DNA of 64,000 bases from contig JANYEA010000137.1 in the NCBI GenBank assembly GCA_025363385.1, positions 1-64,000 of the forward strand, read 5' to 3'. Below are positions 27,665-36,032 of this stretch, piece by piece (the stretch's first letter is position 1; each line of letters starts with the position of its first letter). The position numbers and the translations under genes were made by a program. The notes under the pieces were generated by a model that searched no databases, was not told the origin of the DNA, and saw only the letters and a list, made by a program, of their open reading frames with translations. Source of the DNA: Bacteroidota bacterium (GTDB taxonomy: Bacteria; Bacteroidota; Bacteroidia; Chitinophagales; Chitinophagaceae).

Positions 27665-27796
27665 ATGAAACTACTTTTTGTTTGTTTGGGAAATATTTGT
27701 AGAAACCCCTTAACCGTAGGGATTTTTAGGGCAAAAACCAAAGCAGAAGGAGGAGCACTTAGCTTCTTTCAGTTTACTTATATTTGCCGCGATTAG
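27665..27796 (+). pseudogene. 5' remnant of a low-molecular-weight protein tyrosine phosphatase gene
   Basis: An ATG at 27665 opens 43 codons starting MKLLFVCLGNICRNPLTVGI. This is the start of the low-molecular-weight phosphatase family, with the catalytic C-x5-R loop CLGNICR, where the family usually continues Ser-Pro; here it is Asn-Pro. After about 22 residues the likeness ends and the frame stops at 27794-27796, far short of the family's roughly 150 residues. The general-acid Asp loop of the C-terminus is absent. It looks like a gene cut by a deletion that joined its first 70 bases to the hisS upstream region. The hisS -7 box now lies inside this frame. Confidence 0.75.
27779..27786 (+). 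promoter_or_regulatory. Candidate -7 box of hisS
   Basis: TATATTTG fully matches TAnnTTTG and ends 19 bases before the hisS ATG at 27806. It overlaps the tail of the phosphatase remnant. No TTG lies at the -33 distance. Confidence 0.5.
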
Positions 27797-27805
27797 AAAT
27801 TGTAT

Positions 27806-29173
27806 ATGAGCAAACCAAGTTTACCACAAGGCACCAGAGATTTTAGCGCTAGCATTGTTAGAAAAAGAAATTATATTTTTCAAACGGTCCGCTCAGTCAT
27901 GGAAAGCTATGGCTTTCAACCTTTGGAAACGCCAGCCATGGAAAACCTTGATACTTTAATGGGAAAGTATGGCGAAGAAGGAGATAAGTTAATATTTAAA
28001 ATTCTTAATAACGGTTTAGACAATCCTGCCAAACAGGATCAAGCTAAATTTGAATTCGATAAAATACTTGCTGGAAAAAATACAAAGGGGTTAACAGAAC
28101 GTGCATTGCGTTATGATTTAACCATTCCATTTGCCAGATATGTTGCCATGAACCATGCGCAACTAACTATGCCATTTAAACGCTATCAAATTCAACCAGT
28201 TTGGAGAGCCGATCGTCCGCAAAAAGGGCGTTATCGAGAATTTTATCAATGTGATGCAGATGTGGTGGGTAGTTACTCTTTATTGAATGAAGTGGAATTG
28301 GCTAATTTATATGCAGAAGTATTTAAACAATTGGGGGTTGATGTAACCATTAAAATGAATAACCGAAAAATTTTGGCTGCACTCGCTGAAATTTGCGGTG
28401 GCGCAGATAAATTGGTTAACATCACTGTAGCTATTGATAAATTAGATAAGATCGGTTTAGAAAAAGTAAAAGAAGAATTAAGTGAAAGAGGATTAGATGC
28501 CAATCAAATTAATACTATTGAAACTTATTTGTTAATCGATGGCTCAAACGAAGAAAAAATAAGCTCTTTAAAAAAATTAATAGGCGAAAACGAAACTGGA
28601 AATAAAGGAATTAAAGAACTGGAATGGGTTTTAAATTATCATCAGCACAATTTTGTTAGTACACATTTACAGGCAGATTTCACCCTGGCCCGTGGACTAA
28701 ATTATTACACCGGAATTATTTTTGAAGTAAAAGCAAACAATGCACAGATGGGCAGCATAGGTGGGGGTGGCCGCTATGATGATTTAACCGGCACATTCGA
28801 TGTACCCAATATTCCTGGTGTGGGCATTTCTTTTGGCGTGGATAGAATTTATGATGTAATGGAAGAGCTACAATTATTTCCAGCTGAAGTACAAACAGGT
28901 ACTAAAGTATTATTTTTTAATTTAGGTGATGCAGAAAGCAGAGCTGCCTATAGTTTGGTTCAATTACTACGCAATAAAGGCATTGCCGCAGAACTATTTC
29001 ACGAGAACAGCAAATTTGATAAGCAGTTTAAGTATGCCGATAAAAAACAAATTCCTTACGCCGTAATTATTGGCAGTAAGGAATTGTTAGAAAATACAGT
29101 GGTCATTAAAAATCTGTTAACTGGCGATCAACAAAGCTTAACGAATAGCGAATTGCTTTCTTTCGCTTTTTAA
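27806..29173 (+). CDS. hisS: Histidine-tRNA ligase
   Basis: A 455-residue class II synthetase that charges tRNA-His. Visible are the N-terminal LPQGTRDF, motif 1/2 regions LRYDLTIPFARYVA and FKRYQIQPVWRADRPQKGRYREF (interrupted here), the histidine-specific ARGLNYYTGIIFEV, and motif 3 GGGGRYDDLTG...GVGISFGVDRI. A C-terminal anticodon-binding domain follows from about 360. A TTG at 27800 would add two residues; the ATG at 27806 fits better. Its last 36 bases overlap the convergent small gene on the other strand. Confidence 0.96.
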   Translation: MSKPSLPQGTRDFSASIVRKRNYIFQTVRSVMESYGFQPLETPAMENLDTLMGKYGEEGDKLIFKILNNGLDNPAKQDQAKFEFDKILAGKNTKGLTERALRYDLTIPFARYVAMNHAQLTMPFKRYQIQPVWRADRPQKGRYREFYQCDADVVGSYSLLNEVELANLYAEVFKQLGVDVTIKMNNRKILAALAEICGGADKLVNITVAIDKLDKIGLEKVKEELSERGLDANQINTIETYLLIDGSNEEKISSLKKLIGENETGNKGIKELEWVLNYHQHNFVSTHLQADFTLARGLNYYTGIIFEVKANNAQMGSIGGGGRYDDLTGTFDVPNIPGVGISFGVDRIYDVMEELQLFPAEVQTGTKVLFFNLGDAESRAAYSLVQLLRNKGIAAELFHENSKFDKQFKYADKKQIPYAVIIGSKELLENTVVIKNLLTGDQQSLTNSELLSFAF

Positions 29174-29527
29174 ATATAATCTACGATCGATCAAAGCGAT
29201 GGCTGGCATTTCTTTTACACCTTCAATATGATATCCCATTACATCAATGATTACTCCGTTAACCTTATTATCGGCGTTGCGGGTGTATTTACCTGTACCT
29301 TGGTATTCAGGTATTGCAAAAGAATCTGCGGTAACTCTTTCTAAAGTTCCAGAGCCTTTGTCAGAACTAAAACTTAGTTTGCCAGCTTCCGCTGTTACAG
29401 TTACATAAGAAACAATACTTCCTTCCGGAAAGTTAAATTTACCGATATACTGTGCTAAACTATCTTGTGCATTTGCAGAAAATCCGATTACTAAAAAAGT
29501 AATCAATGAATAAGCCATTTTTTTCAT
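29138..29527 (-). CDS. Small exported protein of unknown function
   Basis: A 129-residue protein with a clear signal peptide (MKKMAYSLITFLVIGFSANAQ) followed by an all-beta domain (YIGKFNFPEG...GKLSFSSDKGSG...YTRNADNKVNGV). The domain resembles the DUF3471 type found at the ends of some exported beta-lactamase-like proteins, but this is weak. It is convergent with hisS, and its last 36 bases lie inside the hisS coding sequence, so its final dozen residues are encoded antisense to hisS. Confidence 0.75.
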   Translation of the reverse strand: MKKMAYSLITFLVIGFSANAQDSLAQYIGKFNFPEGSIVSYVTVTAEAGKLSFSSDKGSGTLERVTADSFAIPEYQGTGKYTRNADNKVNGVIIDVMGYHIEGVKEMPAIALIDRRLYLKSERKQFAIR

Positions 29528-29603
29528 TTGTCTATAAATTTATTTGTTACAAGCAATTGAAAATAATATTTATTTTCTTACCAGCCATGCCATTCATAAT
29601 TAT

Positions 29604-30800
29604 TTAAAGTGCTTCAAAGATCACAGCTGCGCCCTGGCCAACTCCCACACACATAGTTGCTAAACCGTAACGCGATTTTGACCGATACATTTCGTGCATC
29701 AATGTAGTTGAGATTCTTACTCCACTACAACCCAAAGGATGACCAAGGGCAATGGCACCCCCATTTACATTTACTTTTGTAAAGTCGAGTTCCAGTTCTT
29801 CTATACAAGCCAGGCTCTGCGAGGCAAATGCCTCATTTAATTCAATCAAGTCGAGATCCTGTATTTTTAATGCTGCCCTCAATAGTGCTTTTTCTGTTGC
29901 CAATACTGGCCCCATTCCCATTATGGCCGGATCTACTCCTGCCACACCCATGCTTACAATTCTAGCCATGGGCTGTAAATTAAAAAGCTTCACTGCTTCT
30001 TCGCTTGCCAATAACATAGCAGCTGCACCATCATTAATGCCCGAAGCATTTCCTGCTGTTACGGTTCCATCCTTGTTAAATGCAGGTTTTAATTGTGCTA
30101 GTTTTTCAAGTGAGGTTTGTCTTGGATGCTCATCTTCATTAAACCAAGTAATCAATCGATCTTCAGTCATCATTTCAACCGCCGCCAGCTCGTCTTCCCA
30201 TTTATTAGCTTCTTTTGCAGCGAAATACTTTTCTTGAGACGATAATGCAAAGATGTCTTGGGCTTCTCTGCTAATCTTCCACTGCTTAGCTACATTTTCG
30301 GCCGTTTCTCCCATGGTATATGGATGATATTGTTCGGCCAATGCCTTATTTACAAAACGCCATCCCATAGTGGTATCATAGGTTTCCACCTTTCTATTCC
30401 AGGCAGATGCAGATTTCGCTGTTACAAAAGGCGCCCTCGTCATACTTTCCACTCCTGCTGCAATATAGAATAGACCCTCGTTGCACATAATGGCTCTTGA
30501 TGCATCCATGATAGCCTGAAGTCCGGAAGCACATAGTCTGTTTACCGTATTTCCAGCCACCGAAACTGGCAACCCTGCTAATAATGCGGCCATTCGGGCC
30601 ACATTTCGATTGTCTTCGCCTGCCTGATTGGCTGCTCCGGCAATGACATCTTCAATAGCCGAGGGGTCGATATTGGGGTTTCTACTCAATAAAACGCGTA
30701 TAACATGGGCCAGCAAATCATCTGGTCTTATAGAACTTAGCCTTCCCCCATAACGACCAATTGGGGTTCTAACGGCATCAATTAAATAGCAGGTCTTCAT
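29604..30800 (-). CDS. Acetyl-CoA acyltransferase (thiolase, 3-oxoadipyl-CoA thiolase-like)
   Basis: A 398-residue thiolase. The nucleophile lies in NRLCASGLQAI, the His base in NEAFASQ and GGAIALGHPLGCSG, and the second Cys in MCVGVGQG. Thiolases cleave 3-oxoacyl-CoA to acetyl-CoA plus a shortened acyl-CoA. The N-terminal DAVRTPIGRYGG with DDLLAHVI and the ANQAGEDNRNVARM block resemble PcaF/PaaJ thiolases of beta-ketoadipate and phenylacetate breakdown. No aromatic-pathway genes are adjacent, so the substrate is uncertain and general beta-oxidation is possible. The start could be either of two successive ATGs (30803 or 30800). Confidence 0.9.
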   Translation of the reverse strand: MKTCYLIDAVRTPIGRYGGRLSSIRPDDLLAHVIRVLLSRNPNIDPSAIEDVIAGAANQAGEDNRNVARMAALLAGLPVSVAGNTVNRLCASGLQAIMDASRAIMCNEGLFYIAAGVESMTRAPFVTAKSASAWNRKVETYDTTMGWRFVNKALAEQYHPYTMGETAENVAKQWKISREAQDIFALSSQEKYFAAKEANKWEDELAAVEMMTEDRLITWFNEDEHPRQTSLEKLAQLKPAFNKDGTVTAGNASGINDGAAAMLLASEEAVKLFNLQPMARIVSMGVAGVDPAIMGMGPVLATEKALLRAALKIQDLDLIELNEAFASQSLACIEELELDFTKVNVNGGAIALGHPLGCSGVRISTTLMHEMYRSKSRYGLATMCVGVGQGAAVIFEAL

Positions 30801-30870
30801 CATATTCTACTAATCTTTCCTTGAAATTAGGTTGTTTTTAAAGGCACAAGTTAAAATTTGTGGATTAAAA

Positions 30871-30900
30871 TTGTCCTTCCTTTCTCAAAAGGTATCTTTG
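30871..30900 (+). promoter_or_regulatory. rlmN promoter (TTG-N19-TATCTTTG)
   Basis: TTG at 30871-30873 and TATCTTTG at 30893-30900 are separated by 19 bases, the textbook Bacteroidota arrangement. The box ends only four bases before the rlmN ATG, so transcription should begin at or within a base or two of the start codon. Confidence 0.7.
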
Positions 30901-30904
30901 CCAG

Positions 30905-31957
30905 ATGAAGGATTCTTTAAAAAATATACGCCACCTCAGTTTGGGTGAGTTGGAAAACTATTTTGAAACGATCGGAGAAAAAAAATTCCGAGTAAAACAG
31001 GTACACGAATGGTTATGGCAAAAACATGCACATAGCTTTGAGGATATGACCAATTTGAGTAAAGACCTGAGGTCTAAATTGGCACAGGAATTTTCATTAC
31101 CTGCTTTAAAAGTGAACCTCACTCAGGTAAGTGAGGATGGTACCATCAAATCACGTTTTAAAACTTTTGATGGGCACATGATTGAAGGTGTTTTAATTCC
31201 TACTGCAGAAAGAAAAACGGCCTGTGTATCATCGCAGGTAGGATGTAGTTTGTCTTGTAAATTTTGTGCAACGGGCACGATTGATCGAAAGAGAAATCTA
31301 ACCTATGATGAAATATATGATCAAGTAGTATTGATTAATCAGGAATCTGAAAAAGTACACCAGCAAAAATTAACCAATATTGTTTTCATGGGAATGGGCG
31401 AACCATTATTGAATTATAATAATGTATTAAAAGCCATAGATCGAATTTCTGCAGAAGATGGATTGTTTATGAGCCCAAAGAGAATCACCGTTTCTACTGC
31501 GGGTGTAGCAAAACAAATTAAACAGTTGGGTGATGATAAAGTGCGATTCAAATTAGCAGTTTCTTTACACGCCGCTAATGATAAAAAACGAAACGAAATA
31601 ATGCCCATCAATGAAACCAATAATATTGAAACATTGATGGAAGCATTGAATCATTTTTATAAACAAACTCAAAACGAAATTACTTTCGAATATATCCTCT
31701 TCAAAGGTTTTAACGATAGTTTGAAGGATGCTGAAGACTTAGTAAAAATATATAGAAAAGTTCCTGCTGATCTGATCAATATTATTGAATACAATCCAAC
31801 AGATGCATTCCGATTTACCAAACCCGATGAGCATACCACTACTGAATTCATGAACTATCTCGAAAGAAATAGGGTGAATTCAAGATTGCGTAAAAGCAGG
31901 GGGAAAGATATAGATGCAGCCTGCGGACAGTTAGCCAATAAATCGGCTAATAAATAA
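30905..31957 (+). CDS. rlmN: 23S rRNA (adenine2503-C2)-methyltransferase RlmN
   Basis: A 350-residue radical-SAM enzyme that methylates A2503 of 23S rRNA and A37 of some tRNAs. The cluster ligands are Cys114, Cys118 and Cys121 (GCSLSCKFCATG). The C-terminal methyl-carrying Cys340 is in DAACGQLANK, and the conserved FMGMGEPLLN block is present. Its start is fixed by the promoter: the -7 box ends four bases upstream, so nothing earlier can be used. The gene is monocistronic by position and converges on the GH3 gene. Confidence 0.97.
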   Translation: MKDSLKNIRHLSLGELENYFETIGEKKFRVKQVHEWLWQKHAHSFEDMTNLSKDLRSKLAQEFSLPALKVNLTQVSEDGTIKSRFKTFDGHMIEGVLIPTAERKTACVSSQVGCSLSCKFCATGTIDRKRNLTYDEIYDQVVLINQESEKVHQQKLTNIVFMGMGEPLLNYNNVLKAIDRISAEDGLFMSPKRITVSTAGVAKQIKQLGDDKVRFKLAVSLHAANDKKRNEIMPINETNNIETLMEALNHFYKQTQNEITFEYILFKGFNDSLKDAEDLVKIYRKVPADLINIIEYNPTDAFRFTKPDEHTTTEFMNYLERNRVNSRLRKSRGKDIDAACGQLANKSANK

Positions 31958-31988
31958 AACTATCCTCATTTTGAATTGGACTCGTATT

Positions 31989-33950
31989 TTAATAACTGAG
32001 TCCAAATCCAAAATGATACAATGGGTTTTCAGAATCGTATGGAACATCTTCTTTCTGTTTTTCAACGGCTATCATTGAAGAAGGCAGTTCAAAAGGAAGC
32101 TTTCCAGTGGGTTTGAATTTTCCGAAAATCAAATCTAGGATGATATTATCCTGACTACTAAAATCGCCAATCACTGCTTTGCTTGCTGAATTGATTTCAG
32201 GGAAAACAGCTGGCCTTTCCAAATTCATCACAGTAATAGTAGGTTTGGTTTGAATCAGTTTAATTAGTTCTGCTCTTGTAGATTCATCAAAATCTAAATG
32301 ACCCTGATGAAATATTTTCTGCATCAAATATTTTTCTTCTCCTGATTTTAATCCGTATGGTGTATTTAGTTTTAAAATAATCACATCTGCACTCTTTACA
32401 TCCGTTACCAGATTTGCATAAGCTGCTGTTTCTTCTTTATTAAAACCCTGTAAATAAATTTTAGTAGTTGGTTTTAATGGAAGGATTGACTGATCATTTT
32501 TCAGAAGGATCAATGATTTTTTTTGTGCTTCCAAGCCCTTCTCAATAAACTTTGCATTATTAACAATTGAAACATTTTCGGTTTTTAAATAGGGATTATC
32601 AAAAAGACCTAGTCGAAATTTTTCTTTCAAAATTCTTTTCAGCGATTGATTGATTCTTTCTTCCGGAATTTTACCTGATTTTACCAATTTTACAATTACG
32701 TCAGGAAGTGATTCACCCCCAAACATATCACAGCCAGCATCCAATATTTTCAATATTCTTTCTTCCTGCGTCAAGGCTTCAACACCATGTGCTGCAGCAG
32801 GTTTCACCATTAACCCAAAAAGCTTGGTATCTGAAATCAGTGCCCAATCCGTGCAAATAATTCCATCAAAATGATACTTATTTCTAAGCAATCCAGTGAT
32901 AATCTCTTTATTATATCCAAAGCCTACATCTTCTTTAGTTTGACCAACAGGTATTCCATAATAAGGCATTACTTGTGCCACATTTGCAGCAAAAGCTCCT
33001 TTTTCAAACGGAATTAAATGATAGGCAAAATTGTTTCCCGGATAAGCTTGTTTTCCTGGAGGAAAGTGTGCATCCATACCCCCTTTCTGCGGTCCGCCCC
33101 CTGCAAAATGTTTCACCATACATTCTACACTTTGGTTATTGATGGTGTTGCCTTGAAAACCTAGAATATAGGCTTTGGTCATTTTAGCAGAGAGTTCAGC
33201 GTCTTCCCCAAATGTGCCATTAATTCTGGCCCAACGTGGTTCGGTTGCTAAGTCTGCCATAGGGGATAATGTTAATCGAATACCTAGGGCTAAATATTCC
33301 TGACGAGCTATATCACCAAAAGCCCTTGTTAAATCGGTATCTCCTGCTGCTGCTAAGCCCAGTGTAGATGGCCATTTTGAAAAGAACGAAGTATAAATAC
33401 TAGCGCCGGGGGCATTGGGTACTCCATGTCTTGGATCTGAAGCAATGGTCATGGGTATACCCAGTCTTGTTTTTTCTGCCAGTTTTTGAATGTTGTTATT
33501 CCAGATGATCATTGCTTCCGGAGAGGGAGATTGTAGAATGTTTACATGGGTCATTTTCTTTCTTGCCACCATTGCTACATTCGATTCTAATAACATGGAA
33601 AAAGGATTTGTAGGCGACATTACATTACTTAATTTTCCCGTGCTATTCATGGCTGTCATATTAATGAATAGGGAACCAGCTTTTTCTTCGAGATTCATTT
33701 GTTTGATAAGGTCATCCACCCTATTATTGATTTCAGCACTGCTATCTTCATAAATATCCAGTTTGCCATTCTTATTCAAATCGCGAAATGAAAAACCTTC
33801 CTTTTTTAAAATGGGTGCTTCTACGCCCAAAAGATTCATGTCTTTCATAGACTCTCTGGATGTTTTCACATAGTAATAGGTAAAGAAAACAATCAGGATA
33901 ACAATAAAAAATAAAATAGTAAGCCCTAAAAACTTAAAAAATTTTTTCAT
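31989..33950 (-). CDS. Membrane-anchored glycoside hydrolase family 3 enzyme
   Basis: A 653-residue GH3 protein, probably a beta-glucosidase or beta-hexosaminidase relative. A hydrophobic N-terminal segment (about 9-27) with no clear cleavage site suggests an anchor. It is followed by a calcium-binding-like loop, DLNKNGKLDIYED (57-69). The (beta/alpha)8 domain has the substrate-binding KHFAGGG (280-286) and the likely nucleophile Asp368 in FDGIICTDWA. The C-terminal alpha/beta domain ends LYHFGFGLSY, typical of the family. The fibronectin-III-like third domain found in many GH3 enzymes is absent. The exact sugar is unknown. Confidence 0.9.
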   Translation of the reverse strand: MKKFFKFLGLTILFFIVILIVFFTYYYVKTSRESMKDMNLLGVEAPILKKEGFSFRDLNKNGKLDIYEDSSAEINNRVDDLIKQMNLEEKAGSLFINMTAMNSTGKLSNVMSPTNPFSMLLESNVAMVARKKMTHVNILQSPSPEAMIIWNNNIQKLAEKTRLGIPMTIASDPRHGVPNAPGASIYTSFFSKWPSTLGLAAAGDTDLTRAFGDIARQEYLALGIRLTLSPMADLATEPRWARINGTFGEDAELSAKMTKAYILGFQGNTINNQSVECMVKHFAGGGPQKGGMDAHFPPGKQAYPGNNFAYHLIPFEKGAFAANVAQVMPYYGIPVGQTKEDVGFGYNKEIITGLLRNKYHFDGIICTDWALISDTKLFGLMVKPAAAHGVEALTQEERILKILDAGCDMFGGESLPDVIVKLVKSGKIPEERINQSLKRILKEKFRLGLFDNPYLKTENVSIVNNAKFIEKGLEAQKKSLILLKNDQSILPLKPTTKIYLQGFNKEETAAYANLVTDVKSADVIILKLNTPYGLKSGEEKYLMQKIFHQGHLDFDESTRAELIKLIQTKPTITVMNLERPAVFPEINSASKAVIGDFSSQDNIILDLIFGKFKPTGKLPFELPSSMIAVEKQKEDVPYDSENPLYHFGFGLSY

Positions 33951-33971
33951 ATCAATCGTTTATCAAGCCCT

Positions 33972-33979
33972 CAAATATA
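33972..33979 (-). promoter_or_regulatory. Candidate -7 box of the GH3 gene
   Basis: The minus strand reads TATATTTG, a full TAnnTTTG match, 21 bases before the GH3 ATG. It lies 18 bases from the oppositely directed box of the pseudouridine synthase gene, making a compact divergent promoter. Confidence 0.5.
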
Positions 33980-33997
33980 CCTTAAAATATAAATGAC

Positions 33998-34005
33998 TAC
34001 CTTTG
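33998..34005 (+). promoter_or_regulatory. Candidate -7 box of the RluB-like gene
   Basis: TACCTTTG fully matches TAnnTTTG. It overlaps an in-frame TTG at 34003, which argues that the TTG is not the start codon and that the ATG at 34039 is. Confidence 0.5.
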
Positions 34006-34038
34006 CAGTTCCTGTTGAAAAACAGCAAAAAATATAAC

Positions 34039-35286
34039 ATGCAAAAAAGAACAGACAATTTCGACAAGTTCGGTCAGAAAAGAGGCAGTGCCATTAAGGA
34101 AGAATATCGCCAGGCAAAAAAGAAAATAAAGGCCGAAGCCCGCGCAGCTGGAGAAGCCCTGCGTTTAAAAAAGAAAAATGCCAAACTCGGTATTGTTACC
34201 GAAGAACCCAAAAAAACAGCATCGAAATTTCCAAAAAGAGCTCCGGGTGCCAGTAAGGCGGAATACCATGAGCGTAAAGAAAACAGTAAAAATATTGGCA
34301 AAACCGCACCTCGTTCAAAACCTGAACCAAAGGAAGCTGCCCCAAGAGATCCGGATGTACCTCGTTCAAAAAGAGCTGGTGCAAGACCTCCAAAAGCAAT
34401 GAGAGAAGCTGGTTTTACCCCCAATAAAGACAGCGGGAAACCAGGTTTTAATGGCCGACCTGCATTAAGAGATAAAGACGCACGCGATAAAGAACCAGTT
34501 GATAGTAATTCCCCCGATACTATAATGCCTTTGAATAAATACATTGCACATTCAGGTGTTTGTGGTAGAAGAGAAGCGGCAGAATTAGTAAAAGAAGGAA
34601 AAGTTACAGTGAATGGTGATAAAATTTTTGAACCTGGATATAAAGTTTCTGGTAGAGATAAAGTAGTAGTAAAAGACAAACAGGTATTTCTACAAAAGAA
34701 CTCAGTGTATATTTTACTCAATAAACCCAAAGATTTTTTGACCACTGCCAATGATCCTCAGGGAAGAAAAACGGTGATGGATATTGTGAAGTCTGCAACT
34801 CCAGAAAGGGTTTATCCTGTTGGTCGTTTAGATAGAAACACAACGGGTGTTTTATTGTTGACCAATGATGGAGAGCTTGCCCAAAAATTAACACACCCTT
34901 CTTATGAAGTAAAAAAAATATACGAAGTAACACTCGACAAACCAGTTACTAAAAAAGATATGGAGTCTATTATAGCAGGTGTTATATTAGAAGATGGCTT
35001 CATTGTTGCAGATTCTGTGGCTTACGCAGATGCAAAAGATAAAACTGTGGTAGGTATTGAAATACATAGTGGACGTAACCGTATTGTTCGACGCATTTTT
35101 GAACACTTAGGATATGATGTAAAAAATCTAGACCGCGTGATGTTTGCTAACCTTACCAAGAAAAATGTAGAACGCGGTAAATTCCGTTTCCTAAATGAAA
35201 AAGAAGTTAGGTTGCTAAAGTTTATGAATAAAGCATTTGTCCGCAGGTCGGCAAATACAATTAGCAACGAAGACACTTTTGAATAG
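34039..35286 (+). CDS. RluB/RsuA-type pseudouridine synthase with long basic N-terminal extension
   Basis: A 415-residue enzyme that would isomerise uridine in rRNA, probably 23S. Residues 1-162 are a low-complexity tail rich in Lys, Arg, Ala and Pro. An S4 RNA-binding domain follows from residue 163 (MPLNKYIAHSGVCGRREA). The catalytic domain carries Asp265 in YPVGRLDRNTTGVLLLTNDG. Classical RluB/RluE proteins lack so long an N-terminal tail, although Bacteroidota members often have one. The tail may bind ribosomal RNA. A second pseudouridine synthase gene starts seven bases downstream and is probably in the same transcript. Confidence 0.92.
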   Translation: MQKRTDNFDKFGQKRGSAIKEEYRQAKKKIKAEARAAGEALRLKKKNAKLGIVTEEPKKTASKFPKRAPGASKAEYHERKENSKNIGKTAPRSKPEPKEAAPRDPDVPRSKRAGARPPKAMREAGFTPNKDSGKPGFNGRPALRDKDARDKEPVDSNSPDTIMPLNKYIAHSGVCGRREAAELVKEGKVTVNGDKIFEPGYKVSGRDKVVVKDKQVFLQKNSVYILLNKPKDFLTTANDPQGRKTVMDIVKSATPERVYPVGRLDRNTTGVLLLTNDGELAQKLTHPSYEVKKIYEVTLDKPVTKKDMESIIAGVILEDGFIVADSVAYADAKDKTVVGIEIHSGRNRIVRRIFEHLGYDVKNLDRVMFANLTKKNVERGKFRFLNEKEVRLLKFMNKAFVRRSANTISNEDTFE

Positions 35287-35292
35287 ATTTCT

Positions 35293-36003
35293 ATGCATCT
35301 CGATATTATTTTTGAAAACGAACAGTTCATTGCCATTAATAAACCTTCTGGATTATTGAGTATTCCCGATCGCATGGGAAAGGAAGTTTCTTTGAAAGAT
35401 ATACTCAAAGAAAAGTTCGGTGAAATTTATACGGTACATCGGCTCGATAAAGATACCAGTGGCATTATCGTGTTTGCTAAATCATTAGAAAGTCATAAAG
35501 AACTATCTGCTTTATTTGAAGGTAGGTCTATGGAAAAATATTATGTAGGTTTGGTATATGGCAATATAATGACTCCTAAGGGTAGTATTGATGCCCCAAT
35601 TATGGAGCACCCTGGTAAAGCCACTAAAATGATGACGCATGCAAAAGGCAAGGTTTCATTAACGGATTATGAAGTGCTGGAATCATTCCGATCTTATTCC
35701 TGGGCACAGTTTCAAATTCATACAGGCCGAACGCATCAGATTCGTGTGCATATGCAACATATCGGGCATAGCATTGTTTGCGACCCTGTTTATGGCGATG
35801 CAAAACCCATCTTATTATCTGCCCTGAAACGTAATTTCAAATTAGCTAAGGCGGAAGATGAAGAGCGACCAATTTTAGCCAGACTTGCTCTACATTCGCA
35901 TCGTTTAAAATTTACTTTGAATGATGAAGCTTTTGATCTCGAAGCAGAAGTTCCTAAAGATTTACGAGCTGTGTTGCAGCAATTGAGGAAGTGGAAGGGA
36001 TAA
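35293..36003 (+). CDS. RluA-type pseudouridine synthase
   Basis: A 236-residue RluA-family synthase without an S4 domain. The catalytic Asp52 is in TVHRLDKDTSGIIVFAKS, and the family's C-terminal block HTGRTHQIRVHMQHIGHSIV is present. It would make pseudouridine in rRNA or tRNA; the exact position cannot be told. It follows the RluB-like gene by six bases, so the two are very likely one operon of RNA-modifying enzymes. A REP-like palindrome lies after its stop. Confidence 0.92.
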   Translation: MHLDIIFENEQFIAINKPSGLLSIPDRMGKEVSLKDILKEKFGEIYTVHRLDKDTSGIIVFAKSLESHKELSALFEGRSMEKYYVGLVYGNIMTPKGSIDAPIMEHPGKATKMMTHAKGKVSLTDYEVLESFRSYSWAQFQIHTGRTHQIRVHMQHIGHSIVCDPVYGDAKPILLSALKRNFKLAKAEDEERPILARLALHSHRLKFTLNDEAFDLEAEVPKDLRAVLQQLRKWKG

Positions 36004-36032
36004 ATTGAGAAACACTTTCTGAAATTCATCAA

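Noticed and set aside
29752-30237. A 161-codon plus-strand frame inside the thiolase gene
   Set aside because: Ser/Ala-rich shadow of a well-supported thiolase on the opposite strand.
31976-32005. Inverted repeat TTGGACTC / GAGTCCAA between rlmN and the GH3 gene as a terminator
   Set aside because: The 14-base loop, the lack of a T-run and its overlap with the GH3 stop and last codons make a terminator unlikely.
34074-34751. A 225-codon minus-strand open frame opposite the RluB-like gene
   Set aside because: It is antisense to a low-complexity Lys/Ala/Pro-rich coding region, which removes stops from the other strand. The peptide is low-complexity with no family motif, and the plus-strand gene is certain.
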